64,000 nucleotides of DNA from Epilithonimonas xixisoli (GTDB lineage: Bacteria; Bacteroidota; Bacteroidia; Flavobacteriales; Weeksellaceae): assembly GCF_004365655.1 (NCBI RefSeq), contig NZ_SOEO01000002.1, positions 682,001 through 746,000 on the forward strand, read 5' to 3'. Position numbers and translations under genes: made by a program. Below are positions 1-8,683 of the stretch, in pieces. Position 1 is the first letter of the stretch. Every line of letters begins with the position of its first letter. The notes beneath the pieces are model-generated. The model ran no database searches, was not told the DNA's origin, and worked only from the letters and a program-made list of their open reading frames with translations.

Positions 1-551
1 GATATTTTGAAAAAGAAGAATTACAAAGGCACAATGGCGTTTCGTATAAATTTGAATCCATCTTTTTAAATGATTTTAAAAATAATATTACGATAATTTT
101 AGTATCAAACAATCTGAATAGAGTTTGGGATTTAGGACATCTGATTCATAATTTGATGTTAGGAAAAGATTACGAAGTTCCTAAAAAATCTGTCTATCAA
201 GCAATAAGAAAGGAATCTCTAAATGATGTAAATAAAGCTGTTGAACATTATTATTCACTGAAAGAAAATTATAAAAATGAATATAGCTTTGAGAATCCCG
301 GAGAACTGAATAAATTAGGATATGAACTACTAAGGAATGGAAAAAATATTGAGTCCATCATGATATTCAAATTGGCTACAAACGAGTTCCCGAAAGATGC
401 TAATCTTTTCGATAGTTTAGGAGAAGCCTATTTTACAAATAAGCAATATGATTTAGCATTAGAAAGTTACAAAAAAGCGATCAGTCTTGGTGGAACCAAT
501 GGAAATGCTGAAAAAATGATAGAAAAAATTGAGAAAGAGATGGGCAAATAA
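1..551 (+). CDS. C-terminal part of a beta-lactamase-family serine hydrolase with TPR tail (5' truncated)
   Basis: The reading frame is open from base 3, so the gene begins before the window; the first in-window ATG (153) is internal. The translated start (YFEKEELQRHNGVSYKFES...) and the segment ending NNITIILVSNN look like the end of a class C beta-lactamase/serine-hydrolase domain. The residues after VPKKSVY form a helical tail with a TPR-like unit (NLFDSLGEAY, then YDLALESYKKAISLG), a layout I know from flavobacterial penicillin-binding-protein-like hydrolases. The catalytic SxxK and YxN motifs are outside the window, so activity cannot be judged. The family call is an inference from the tail only. 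Confidence 0.6.
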   Translation, partial: YFEKEELQRHNGVSYKFESIFLNDFKNNITIILVSNNLNRVWDLGHLIHNLMLGKDYEVPKKSVYQAIRKESLNDVNKAVEHYYSLKENYKNEYSFENPGELNKLGYELLRNGKNIESIMIFKLATNEFPKDANLFDSLGEAYFTNKQYDLALESYKKAISLGGTNGNAEKMIEKIEKEMGK

Positions 552-573
552 AACTGTCAAAATCTATTAAGTA

Positions 574-607
574 AAAAGCTTCTGAATCTCAGAAGCTTTT
601 CTATTTT
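574..607 (+). terminator. Rho-independent terminator after the serine hydrolase
   Basis: A perfect 12-bp stem (AAAAGCTTCTGA, 574-585, pairing with 589-600) closes a 3-nt loop and is followed by a T-rich run. It sits 23 bp after the stop codon and between convergent genes, so it may serve both. Confidence 0.8.
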
Positions 608-618
608 TTAATCAATAT

Positions 619-1041
619 TTAGAAAGAATAAGAAACCCCGAAACTTCCATTATTCCCAGCTTCTACAAACGCGCCCCAATTTTCTGTGAAGAAATATCTG
701 GCACCAATGTAAACGCCCAAACCAAAGTTTCTGCCAGCAACGCCAACGTTAGCACCTGGATAGATGTCCAATTCTGGTGGCAACGCCAAAGTCTCTTGCA
801 AGTGAAAGCCTACTCTGGCAAACACAAATGGATTGTCGTCCTTTTCATTAAAGTAAACATTGGCGCCTGCACCTACGGAAATCAAACTGTTGAGTCCATA
901 GTCATAGGTCGCAGCAATTCCGGTTCCCAATCCCCAAACATTGATTCCAGCTTGTGCTTTTTGATCACCAGCGCCCGTCCAGGCTTGTGAAAATCCAAAT
1001 ACACTCAAATTAATTGCAACAATGGCAAGTATCTTTTTCAT
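619..1041 (-). CDS. small secreted envelope protein, beta-barrel-like (possibly DUF6646)
   Basis: About 140 residues from the chosen ATG at 1041, where a normal signal peptide begins (MKKILAIVAI...GFSQA); a start further upstream would add ten residues before it. The mature part is rich in glycine and in alternating aromatic and hydrophobic strands (GTGIAATYDYGL, GLGVYIGARYFF) and ends in an aromatic residue (SFGVSYSF), as outer-membrane strands often do. It resembles small Chryseobacterium proteins that I recall under DUF6646, but that name is from memory. No enzymatic motif is visible. It lies alone on the - strand downstream of cydB. Confidence 0.6.
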   Translation of the reverse strand: MKKILAIVAINLSVFGFSQAWTGAGDQKAQAGINVWGLGTGIAATYDYGLNSLISVGAGANVYFNEKDDNPFVFARVGFHLQETLALPPELDIYPGANVGVAGRNFGLGVYIGARYFFTENWGAFVEAGNNGSFGVSYSF

Positions 1042-1164
1042 ATGCAAAATTATTATTGTTTTTAAAGTCAAATGGAATCTTCTTAATTTCTGTTTTTAGA
1101 AATTTTTGAAAAGACGATTTCATCAGTATTCAAATTAAAAATATAGATTCAGAAACGGAGATTT

Positions 1165-2175
1165 TTAATTTTTATTTCTTTTCGCACCGAATGAAAAAAG
1201 CAGATAAAACAAAAACGGAAGAATGAAAATACTTCCCAAAAGTAGTGCCCAGCCGAGAGCTTCAATTGTTTTTGGCGCCGCACTTTCATCAAAAAGAGAA
1301 AGCGAAGTTCCGTTGGCAAAAAGAATAATGTCGGGATTATGCTGATAGGTTGCCGCTACAAGAATCATTACAATTTGAAATCCACCCAAAACTCTTGCAA
1401 TTAGGAAGTTACTTTTTTTGATAGACTCGTTGGTAAAGAGTAAACTCACGGTTGCCAGTGTGATCGCAATGATTCCCAATGCTTTGGAGAAAATCCAATG
1501 CAACAGAGGAATGTCGGAATAATGAGCGCTTAGGAAAACCAAAATTCCTGTCACCACAACGTACAAAGCAGTTTGTCTGGTTTTGCGAATCATAATGGGC
1601 AAAGCATCGCTGTATCTCGCCTCGTGGAGAGAAAACAACGACGCCAGATATGCACAAAGTGAAACGGTAAAAAACCCGACACAAGCTCCAAAAAGATTGA
1701 ACCAACTGAAGATATAAAGACTCAGAAAATCTTTAGCTTCCGTATCTATCGAGCCGGAAATGGTTGCAGCAGCGATGATTCCTAGGAAAAAAGGCGTCAG
1801 CAAACTGGAGTAATAAAAAATCTGAGTGTACAGTTTTTGCCAGCTGTCTTCTACCGCGTCGTAATTTCGAAAGGTAAAAGCCGTTCCTCGAGCTATGATT
1901 CCAACCAGCATCAAAACCAAAGGAATGTGCAGATAGGTAGAAACCGTCGTGTAAATCGTAGGGAAACCCACAAATAAAATCACCACCGCAATGATGAGCC
2001 ACATATGATTCGCTTCCCAAATGGGTGCGATGGATTTGGACATTATTTTTTTCGTTTTGTCCCGGTAGGATTTTCTCGAAAACAATTCGATGATGCCAGC
2101 GCCAAAATCCGCACCGCCCGTTATCAAGTACAGGCAAATCGAAACCCACAGAAATGCAATTACAACGTAGATCAT
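1165..2175 (-). CDS. cydB: cytochrome bd-type quinol oxidase subunit II
   Basis: 336 residues with about eight or nine membrane segments. The N-terminal half carries the family pattern GGADFGAGIIE (about residues 20-30) and IWEANHMWLI (about 52-61), both typical of CydB. It partners CydA in the inner membrane to oxidise quinol and reduce oxygen to water at high affinity. The gene starts 10 bp after the cydA stop, so the pair is one transcript. The length matches the shorter CydB/CioB type. No CydX-like small subunit gene is visible in the 90 bp downstream. Confidence 0.95.
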   Translation of the reverse strand: MIYVVIAFLWVSICLYLITGGADFGAGIIELFSRKSYRDKTKKIMSKSIAPIWEANHMWLIIAVVILFVGFPTIYTTVSTYLHIPLVLMLVGIIARGTAFTFRNYDAVEDSWQKLYTQIFYYSSLLTPFFLGIIAAATISGSIDTEAKDFLSLYIFSWFNLFGACVGFFTVSLCAYLASLFSLHEARYSDALPIMIRKTRQTALYVVVTGILVFLSAHYSDIPLLHWIFSKALGIIAITLATVSLLFTNESIKKSNFLIARVLGGFQIVMILVAATYQHNPDIILFANGTSLSLFDESAAPKTIEALGWALLLGSIFILPFLFYLLFSFGAKRNKN

Positions 2176-2185
2176 TTTTTAAGTT

Positions 2186-3529
2186 TTAATGTTTATCGCC
2201 TTTAGGATCATAGTTAGGATCGGTAGGATCATATAGTTTCGGCACCATTTTGATTTGTCTTAAAAGCAAAAATGTGATAATTAATGACAAAGACATAAAA
2301 ATCAATGTGAAAAAATAAAACGAATACTGGATTCCCGGCATCGGTGTCACCGCATCAATGGTTCGCATTATTCCGTAGATGATCCACGGTTGTCTTCCCA
2401 CTTCGGTCACGGTCCAACCGGCTTCCAAAGCAATATATCCGAATGGAATTGCCACGACAAACATTTTCAAAAACCAAGATTTTGTGAGCCAATGTTTCTT
2501 CCAAAAACTGGCAATCAGATACAAAATTCCAATGCCCATCATCACCATTCCAAAAAATATCATAATCTGAAAAGCGTAATGAACTACCGCAACCGGAGGC
2601 CATTCGTCTCTTGGAAAATCTTTCAGACCCTTCACTTCAGAATTAAAATCACCGTCCGCCAGAAAGCTTAGAACTTTCGGGATTTTTATCGCATATTTTA
2701 CTTCAGCGGTTTCTTCATCCGGAATACCGCCGATGACGAAGCTTGCGCCTTTTTCGGTTTCAAAGTGCGCTTCCATTGCCGCTAATTTTATGGGTTGTCT
2801 TTTCGAAACAGATTTCGCCGCAACATCACCACTGATAGGCGCCAACAATGCTCCGATAATTGCAAATCCTGCCGCAATCCTAAATGCTTTGGTATGGAAA
2901 ACCACATTCTTCTTTTTCAAAATCATCAAAGCGTGAATTCCTGCAACCGCAAATCCAGTCGCTGCAAATGCGGCCACTGTCATATGAAAAGCCTGCGGAA
3001 ACCAAGCCTCGTTGAACATCGCTTTGATAGGATCGATGTTCAGATATTCACCATTAATATAATCAAAACCTGCTGGACTGTTCATCCACGCATTCGCGGC
3101 AACCACGAGAATTCCGGAAGCTAATCCGCTCACGCCGACCACAACGCCACAAAACCAATGAAACCATTTGTTGAATTTTTCCCAGCCATAAAGAAAGAAA
3201 CCAATCGCAATTGCTTCAATGAAAAAAGCTGTTCCTTCCAATGAGAACGGCATTCCGAAAATAGGTCCTGCGTGTTCCATAAACTTTGGCCAAAGCAAAC
3301 CGAGTTCGAAAGACAACATCGTCCCAGAAACTGCGCCAGTTGCAAATAGAATCGCCACGCCTTTGCTCCATGCTTTGGTAAGTCCTTTGTAAACTTCGTC
3401 TTTGGTCGTGAGATATTTGTAGTGAGAAAACGCCATCAGAAACGGCATCACCATCCCGACGCAGGCAAAAATGATGTGGAATCCCAGAGAAACTGCCATC
3501 TGCGAACGGGCAGCCATAAAATCATCCAT
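2186..3529 (-). CDS. cydA: cytochrome bd-type quinol oxidase subunit I
   Basis: 447 residues, the catalytic haem-bearing subunit of the bd oxidase. Visible are the likely haem ligands His18 and His182, a Met near 323, Glu98 and Glu105 in the MPFSLEGTAFFIEA segment, and the invariant GRQPW motif (about 378-382). The loop between His182 and GRQPW is short, so this is the short-Q-loop form seen in many bacteria and in cyanide-insensitive oxidases. It is first gene of cydAB, with a Bacteroidota-type promoter and an FNR/CRP-like dyad just upstream, which suggests control by oxygen or redox state. Confidence 0.96.
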   Translation of the reverse strand: MDDFMAARSQMAVSLGFHIIFACVGMVMPFLMAFSHYKYLTTKDEVYKGLTKAWSKGVAILFATGAVSGTMLSFELGLLWPKFMEHAGPIFGMPFSLEGTAFFIEAIAIGFFLYGWEKFNKWFHWFCGVVVGVSGLASGILVVAANAWMNSPAGFDYINGEYLNIDPIKAMFNEAWFPQAFHMTVAAFAATGFAVAGIHALMILKKKNVVFHTKAFRIAAGFAIIGALLAPISGDVAAKSVSKRQPIKLAAMEAHFETEKGASFVIGGIPDEETAEVKYAIKIPKVLSFLADGDFNSEVKGLKDFPRDEWPPVAVVHYAFQIMIFFGMVMMGIGILYLIASFWKKHWLTKSWFLKMFVVAIPFGYIALEAGWTVTEVGRQPWIIYGIMRTIDAVTPMPGIQYSFYFFTLIFMSLSLIITFLLLRQIKMVPKLYDPTDPNYDPKGDKH

Positions 3530-3545
3530 AATCTTTATTTGATGG

Positions 3546-3574
3546 TAAAGTTAGTTTTAATTTCAAAGTTTCAA
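3546..3574 (-). promoter_or_regulatory. putative cydAB promoter
   Basis: Read on the - strand: TTG, 18 nt, then TAACTTTA, one base off the Bacteroidota -7 consensus TAnnTTTG. The element ends 16 bp before the cydA ATG. Confidence 0.45.
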
Positions 3575-3588
3575 TTGTGATTTGTCAA
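3575..3588 (-). promoter_or_regulatory. FNR/CRP-like dyad upstream of cydA
   Basis: The 14-mer TTGTGATTTGTCAA is an imperfect dyad (TTG, 8 nt, CAA). It abuts the putative -33 TTG and is centred about 40-41 bp before the predicted transcription start, the usual place for a class II activator site. A perfect palindrome GACAATTGTC follows at 3589-3598. Confidence 0.35.
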
Positions 3589-3643
3589 GACAATTGTCAT
3601 ATTTTGAGCAAAAGAAATTAAAAAAGAAGTTATTGATTTTTCT

Positions 3644-3651
3644 TAAATTTG
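3644..3651 (+). promoter_or_regulatory. -7 promoter element (TAAATTTG)
   Basis: Exact match to TAnnTTTG, 35 bp before the chosen ATG of the lipoprotein gene at 3687. No well-spaced -33 TTG is seen. Confidence 0.45.
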
Positions 3652-3686
3652 AGAAGTTAGCTATTTTAAATTTACAGACTTATATT

Positions 3687-4616
3687 ATGAAAATAGTAAT
3701 TCTTTTTTTAGGCCTTTTCTTTATATTCTCTTGTGAGAAAAAAAATCTAAATGAGAAGGAGGTTTTAGAAATCATCCATTCAAAAAAGGGCTTTGAATCA
3801 ATGGAATTAAAAACAGAATTTTTATATGGGGAAAATTTTATTGATTCTATACAATCTTTTAGAAAAATTATAAAGAGAGAAAATCTTAAACCAATTTATG
3901 AGACTGACTTAAACAACGACGGAAAACAAGATTATCTTGTGAATTTAAAACATAAAAAAATTGTGGATGACGGAATAGTTGTGAAGATTTTATATGAAGA
4001 TGATTCAAAAAATTGTATTCTTTTATTAAGTAATTCTAAAGGATATAAATTATTGAATCCTGGAAAAAAACGAGTTTATAATATTTTTTCTGCCAAAATC
4101 ATATCTGATAAAAATCAAAACCTTATTAAGTTGATAAATTTCAAAAAGAACATTGACGATAGAAATGACATTCTAGAATTTGACACTTTAATGCTAAAGA
4201 ATAATCAAATAACTGAGTTTTCAAAATCAGATCAAATACACAATATTGAAGTGATAACTTTAACAAAATTTGGAGGTTATGCACCAAGAAAAGAATTTAA
4301 ACTGAATTTAAAAAAAGATTCAATTATACTGGATTCTAAATTTTATAAAAAATTGGAAGGAAAGTATTTGGGCAGCAAATCAGAAAATTTTAAAACATTT
4401 TCAAAACATCTTAATGATATTGATTTTACTAATTTAAAAAATGTCTATTCAATTGGATGTTGTGACCATTCTTCTATAGAAACTACAATTACTTATGATA
4501 AAGGAAAGAAAAAAACAATCTATGATAATGGTGAAATGGGAACATTGGGTCTTGTGAAGTTCTATGATGATATTGAAAAATTAATGGAAACGGAAAAATG
4601 GCAGAAAATTAATTGA
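3687..4616 (+). CDS. predicted lipoprotein of unknown function
   Basis: 309 residues from the ATG at 3687, chosen because it opens a lipoprotein signal (MKIVILFLGLFFIFSC, lipid-bearing Cys at 16); an in-frame extension to 3582 would bury that signal behind 35 residues. A short Ca-binding-like loop, DLNNDGKQD (about 86-94), is visible. The C-terminal part, with a GCCD pair and a NGEMGTLGL segment before a final EKW, recalls DUF6438-like lipoprotein domains, but this is a weak resemblance. The gene stands alone and is more AT- and lysine-rich than its neighbours. Confidence 0.6.
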   Translation: MKIVILFLGLFFIFSCEKKNLNEKEVLEIIHSKKGFESMELKTEFLYGENFIDSIQSFRKIIKRENLKPIYETDLNNDGKQDYLVNLKHKKIVDDGIVVKILYEDDSKNCILLLSNSKGYKLLNPGKKRVYNIFSAKIISDKNQNLIKLINFKKNIDDRNDILEFDTLMLKNNQITEFSKSDQIHNIEVITLTKFGGYAPRKEFKLNLKKDSIILDSKFYKKLEGKYLGSKSENFKTFSKHLNDIDFTNLKNVYSIGCCDHSSIETTITYDKGKKKTIYDNGEMGTLGLVKFYDDIEKLMETEKWQKIN

Positions 4617-4712
4617 TGATTTGAAAACTAATCTTGATTTTATAGTCTTGCGGATAAGTTTTCAGACGTAGTTTATTCTATTGGTTATTAAAATGAAATG
4701 GCTTATTTTTCT

Positions 4713-4747
4713 TAAATTTGCAAATCTTACAGCATTCACTGTAAGAT
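4713..4747 (+). promoter_or_regulatory. pgi promoter element and 5' stem-loop
   Basis: TAAATTTG (4713-4720) is an exact -7 element. It is followed at 4724-4747 by a perfect 9-bp stem (ATCTTACAG, loop CATTCA, CTGTAAGAT), which begins at the predicted transcription start. The pgi mRNA would therefore carry a hairpin at its very 5' end. Confidence 0.5.
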
Positions 4748-4775
4748 CTATTTTAAATTTAAAGCCTTAAAAAGA

Positions 4776-6419
4776 ATGTTACCAAAAATAAATCCAATCC
4801 AAACTTCCGCCTGGAAAGCGCTTAATCAACAATTTGCCAACAACGATTTCGAATTGAGAACTTTGTTCCAGTATAATCCCAATCGTTTCAAAGAATTTTC
4901 ATTAGAAACAGAAAACTATCTTTTTGATTATTCTAAAAATTTGGTTGATGCAAAAACGCTGGATTTATTACTAAAATTAGCGGAAGAAACTCAGCTGAAA
5001 GAAGCCATCGAAAAAATGTGTTCCGGCGACAAAATCAATGAGACTGAAGGTAGAGCAGTGCTTCATACAGCATTGAGAGATTTTTCTGATAAAGAGATTT
5101 TGGTGGACGGCGAAAACATCAAACCGGGCATCAAAAAGGTTTTGGATCATATGAAAGCTTTTTCAGAATCGGTAATTTCTGGTTCTCACAAAGGTTTTAC
5201 AGGAAAAGAAATCACAGATGTGGTGAATGTTGGAATCGGAGGTTCAGACCTTGGACCAGTGATGGTTTGCTCTGCATTGAAACATTTCAAAACAAGATTG
5301 AACGTACATTTTGTTTCCAATGTGGACGGCAATCATATGGCAGAAGTTGTGAAAGACCTTAATCCGGAAACGACTTTGTTCATTGTGGCATCTAAGACAT
5401 TTACAACGCAGGAAACAATGACCAATGCCAATTCTGCAAAAGAATGGTTCTTGAAATCTGGCGCAAAAAATGAAGATGTTGCCAAACATTTCGTTGCATT
5501 ATCTACAAATATCGAAGCGGTTAAAAAATTCGGAATTGCAGAAGAAAATATCTTCGAATTCTGGGATTGGGTGGGCGGTCGCTACTCACTTTGGAGTGCG
5601 ATTGGATTGAGCATTGTTTTGTCCGTTGGTTATGAAAATTTCGAACAATTATTAAGAGGCGCTCACGATACAGATGTTCATTTCCAAACTGCAGAATTAG
5701 ATAAAAACGTTCCCGTTTTGATGGGACTTTTAGGAATTTGGTACCGTAACTTTTATGCCGCTGGAACTCATGCGATTTTGCCATATTCTCAATATTTGGA
5801 TCGTTTTTCAGCTTACCTGCAACAAGGTGATATGGAAAGCAACGGAAAATCGGTGGACAGAAATGGGGAATTTGTAGAGTACGAAACAGGTCCAATCATT
5901 TGGGGAGAACCAGGAACCAACGGTCAGCACGCATTTTACCAATTGATTCACCAAGGAACAGAATTGATTCCTGCAGATTTCATTGCTTATGCAAAGTCGC
6001 CGAATGAAGTTGGAGAACATCAGGATATTTTATTGGCAAATTATTTTGCACAGACAGAAGCTTTGGCTTTTGGGAAAACTGAAGATGAGGTTTTCAATGA
6101 ATTAAAATCATCAGGAAAAACTGAAGAAGAAACAGAATTTCTTTTACCATACAAAGTTTTTGCAGGAAACACGCCAACCAATTCTTTCTTGTTTAAAGAA
6201 TTGACGCCATTTACATTAGGACAATTGATTGCTTTGTACGAGCACAAGATTTTTGTTCAAGGTGTGATTTGGAATGTGTTTAGTTTTGACCAATTTGGTG
6301 TGGAATTAGGAAAAGTATTGGCTGGGAAAATCCTTCCAGAATTGGAAGCAGAAGGAAATGTGGAAACACACGATAGCTCTACAAATGGCTTGATCAATTA
6401 TTACAAAGGAAATAAATAA
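4776..6419 (+). CDS. pgi: glucose-6-phosphate isomerase
   Basis: 547 residues, full length for the long bacterial form. It interconverts glucose-6-phosphate and fructose-6-phosphate in glycolysis and gluconeogenesis in the cytoplasm. Visible family motifs are GIGGSDLGP (153-161), the first PGI signature [13 protein letters not shown] (about 265-277), the catalytic glutamate in GDMESNGKS (Glu354), the active-site His385 in TNGQHAF, and the second signature around [18 protein letters not shown] near the C terminus. A methyltransferase gene begins three bases after the stop codon. Confidence 0.98.
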   Translation: MLPKINPIQTSAWKALNQQFANNDFELRTLFQYNPNRFKEFSLETENYLFDYSKNLVDAKTLDLLLKLAEETQLKEAIEKMCSGDKINETEGRAVLHTALRDFSDKEILVDGENIKPGIKKVLDHMKAFSESVISGSHKGFTGKEITDVVNVGIGGSDLGPVMVCSALKHFKTRLNVHFVSNVDGNHMAEVVKDLNPETTLFIVASKTFTTQETMTNANSAKEWFLKSGAKNEDVAKHFVALSTNIEAVKKFGIAEENIFEFWDWVGGRYSLWSAIGLSIVLSVGYENFEQLLRGAHDTDVHFQTAELDKNVPVLMGLLGIWYRNFYAAGTHAILPYSQYLDRFSAYLQQGDMESNGKSVDRNGEFVEYETGPIIWGEPGTNGQHAFYQLIHQGTELIPADFIAYAKSPNEVGEHQDILLANYFAQTEALAFGKTEDEVFNELKSSGKTEEETEFLLPYKVFAGNTPTNSFLFKELTPFTLGQLIALYEHKIFVQGVIWNVFSFDQFGVELGKVLAGKILPELEAEGNVETHDSSTNGLINYYKGNK

Positions 6420-6422
6420 TTG

Positions 6423-7151
6423 ATGCTGAGTCGGGAATTCAAAGATAAAATCAAGAGGAAGATTAATTATTTTAAATTGATTTTCAGCGGAGAAACCAAG
6501 CATTTGAAAAAGGAAATCAGCATTTCCAAAAAATGGTTTGGCAATGACTATGGCGGCTTCTTCGTGGCTACAGATTTTGTGGATGAAAACTCGGTGGTTT
6601 ATTCATTCGGAATTGGAGAAGATGTTTCTTTTGATACAGAAATCATCAAAAAATATAATGCCAACGTTTATGGATTTGACCCGACACCAAAATCTGTGAA
6701 ATGGATTTCTGAGCAGACTCTTCCCGAGAAGTTCAGATTTTATGATTTTGGAATGAGTGATAAAACAGGAATGGCGACATTCTATTTTCCAAAAAATCCG
6801 GATTTTGTTTCTGGAAGTGTTGTAGAACAGAGCAATATCGATCTCGAAAACGGAATCGATGTTCAGTTGAAAACATTGGACGATACAGCTCATTTTCTGG
6901 GACATCAAAAAATTGATATTCTGAAAATGGACATAGAAGGTTCGGAATATGATGTTTTGGAAAATATTGTAAAATCGGAGATATTCATCGGTCAGATTTT
7001 GATAGAATTTCACGACCGGTTTTTTGAAAATGGTAAAGAAAAAACATTAAGGGTTCTAAAAATATTGAAAGAGAAAGGTTTCATTATTTTTGGAATTTCA
7101 GAAACCTTTGATGAAGTTTCTTTTATTAATAAAAATCTAATCAATAAGTAA
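6423..7151 (+). CDS. FkbM-family methyltransferase
   Basis: 242 residues from the ATG at 6423; a TTG directly before it is less likely. A Rossmann-type SAM domain is visible: VYSFGIGEDVSFD (motif I), VYGFDPTPKSV (motif II, acidic residue then PTP), and DILKMDIEGSEYDVL, the DIEGxE signature of FkbM methyltransferases. Family members usually O-methylate sugars or small molecules; the substrate here is unknown. The gene starts three bases after pgi and ends 13 bp before folD, so it is probably cotranscribed. Its role next to pgi is unexplained; polysaccharide modification is one guess given the sugar transferase downstream. Confidence 0.85.
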   Translation: MLSREFKDKIKRKINYFKLIFSGETKHLKKEISISKKWFGNDYGGFFVATDFVDENSVVYSFGIGEDVSFDTEIIKKYNANVYGFDPTPKSVKWISEQTLPEKFRFYDFGMSDKTGMATFYFPKNPDFVSGSVVEQSNIDLENGIDVQLKTLDDTAHFLGHQKIDILKMDIEGSEYDVLENIVKSEIFIGQILIEFHDRFFENGKEKTLRVLKILKEKGFIIFGISETFDEVSFINKNLINK

Positions 7152-7164
7152 AAAGAAAGTAAAA

Positions 7165-8049
7165 ATGGCACAAATTCTAGACGGACTTAAGGTCTCAAAA
7201 GAGGTAAAAGCTGAAATCAAAGAGGAAGTTGAAAGAATCCTCGCCAACAAAAGAAGAGCGCCACATTTGGTCGCAATCCTAGTTGGAAACAATGGCGCAA
7301 GCAAAGCTTATGTCAACAGCAAAGTGAAAGATTGTGAGGAAGTTGGATTCAGTTCTTCGTTGATCAAATTTCCAAGCACCGTTTCAGAATCGGAACTATT
7401 GGAAAAAATCGATGAGCTGAACAAGTCGAAAGATATAGATGGCTTCATCGTCCAATTGCCTTTGCCAAAACAAATCGATCAGGAAAAGATCATTATGGCA
7501 ATCGATCCGAGAAAAGATGTGGACGGGTTTCATCCGGAAAATTTCGGAAAAATGGCCTTGGAAATGGATACGTTTTTACCAGCGACACCATTTGGAATAT
7601 TGACATTATTGGAACGATATAACATCGAAACCAAAGGTAAGAATTGTGTGATTATCGGTAGAAGTAGAATCGTTGGGAAACCAATGAGCATCCTGATGGG
7701 AAGAAAAGACTTCCCAGGAAATTCTACAGTGACGCTAACGCACTCTTACACAGAACATATAGAAGAATATACAAAACAAGCCGACATCGTCATAACTGCT
7801 TTGGGCGATCCCAATTTCTTGAAAAAAGAAATGATCAAAGAAGGCGCAGTGATTGTAGATGTTGGGATTACAAGAGTAGATGATGACTCAGAAAAAGGTT
7901 ATCATCTTGCAGGCGATGTAGATTTTGAAAGCTGCGCAGAAAAAGCAAGTTGGATCACGCCAGTTCCGGGTGGCGTAGGACCAATGACGCGTGCAATGCT
8001 GATGAAAAATACCATCATTGCCTATAAAACTTCGGTTTATAATGACTAA
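7165..8049 (+). CDS. folD: bifunctional methylenetetrahydrofolate dehydrogenase / methenyltetrahydrofolate cyclohydrolase
   Basis: 294 residues, normal length. The enzyme oxidises 5,10-methylene-THF with NADP and hydrolyses methenyl-THF to 10-formyl-THF for purine and formyl-Met synthesis. Visible are the catalytic Tyr49/Lys53 pair (YVNSKVKDCEEVGF), the DVDGFHP motif (118-124), the dinucleotide-binding GRSRIVGKPM (165-174) and the C-terminal signature PVPGGVGPMTRAML. The next gene, queE, starts inside its last codons (8-bp overlap), suggesting translational coupling. Confidence 0.98.
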   Translation: MAQILDGLKVSKEVKAEIKEEVERILANKRRAPHLVAILVGNNGASKAYVNSKVKDCEEVGFSSSLIKFPSTVSESELLEKIDELNKSKDIDGFIVQLPLPKQIDQEKIIMAIDPRKDVDGFHPENFGKMALEMDTFLPATPFGILTLLERYNIETKGKNCVIIGRSRIVGKPMSILMGRKDFPGNSTVTLTHSYTEHIEEYTKQADIVITALGDPNFLKKEMIKEGAVIVDVGITRVDDDSEKGYHLAGDVDFESCAEKASWITPVPGGVGPMTRAMLMKNTIIAYKTSVYND

Positions 8050-8674
8050 GGAAGAAGAAGATATTTTATTAAAAGAAGGTAAAATGCTCCCAGTGATGGA
8101 GCATTTTTACACTATTCAGGGTGAAGGATTTCACGCTGGGAAAGCCGCATATTTCATTCGTCTTGGCGGTTGCGATGTCGGTTGCCATTGGTGCGATGTG
8201 AAGGAAAGTTGGGATCCAACCCTTCATCCATTGATGAATACAGAAGAAATTGCAGAAACAGCCGCAAAATATTGCAAAACCATTGTTCTCACAGGAGGTG
8301 AACCATTGATGTGGAATCTTGAGATCTTAACTTCGAAACTGAAAGAATTGGGTTGCACCATTCATATTGAAACTTCTGGCGCTTATCCAATGAGTGGACA
8401 TTTGGATTGGATCACATTGTCTCCAAAGAAAACAGGACTTCCTTTGGCGGATATTTACAATGAAGCAAGTGAGTTGAAGATGATTATTTTCAATCAAAAT
8501 GATTTTAAATTTGCCCAAGAGCAAGGCGAAAAGGTGAATGAGAACTGTGAACTTTATCTTCAAAGCGAGTGGAGCAAGCGTGATGCAATGTACCCGAAAA
8601 TCACAGATTTCATTCTGGAAAATCCAAAATGGAGATCTTCCATCCAAACGCATAAGTATCTGAATATTCCTTAA
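8042..8674 (+). CDS. queE: 7-carboxy-7-deazaguanine synthase
   Basis: 210 residues from the ATG at 8042, which overlaps the folD stop. This radical-SAM enzyme turns carboxy-tetrahydropterin into 7-carboxy-7-deazaguanine, a step towards preQ0 and queuosine. The [4Fe-4S] motif CDVGCHWC (Cys44, Cys48, Cys51) has the CxxxCxxC spacing. The N-terminal HFYTIQGEGFHAGKAA and the GGEP motif (VLTGGEPLMW) are typical of QueE. tgt, which inserts the final base precursor into tRNA, lies at 36.2 kb on the same strand. Confidence 0.95.
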   Translation: MTKEEEDILLKEGKMLPVMEHFYTIQGEGFHAGKAAYFIRLGGCDVGCHWCDVKESWDPTLHPLMNTEEIAETAAKYCKTIVLTGGEPLMWNLEILTSKLKELGCTIHIETSGAYPMSGHLDWITLSPKKTGLPLADIYNEASELKMIIFNQNDFKFAQEQGEKVNENCELYLQSEWSKRDAMYPKITDFILENPKWRSSIQTHKYLNIP

Positions 8675-8683
8675 ATTTGATTT

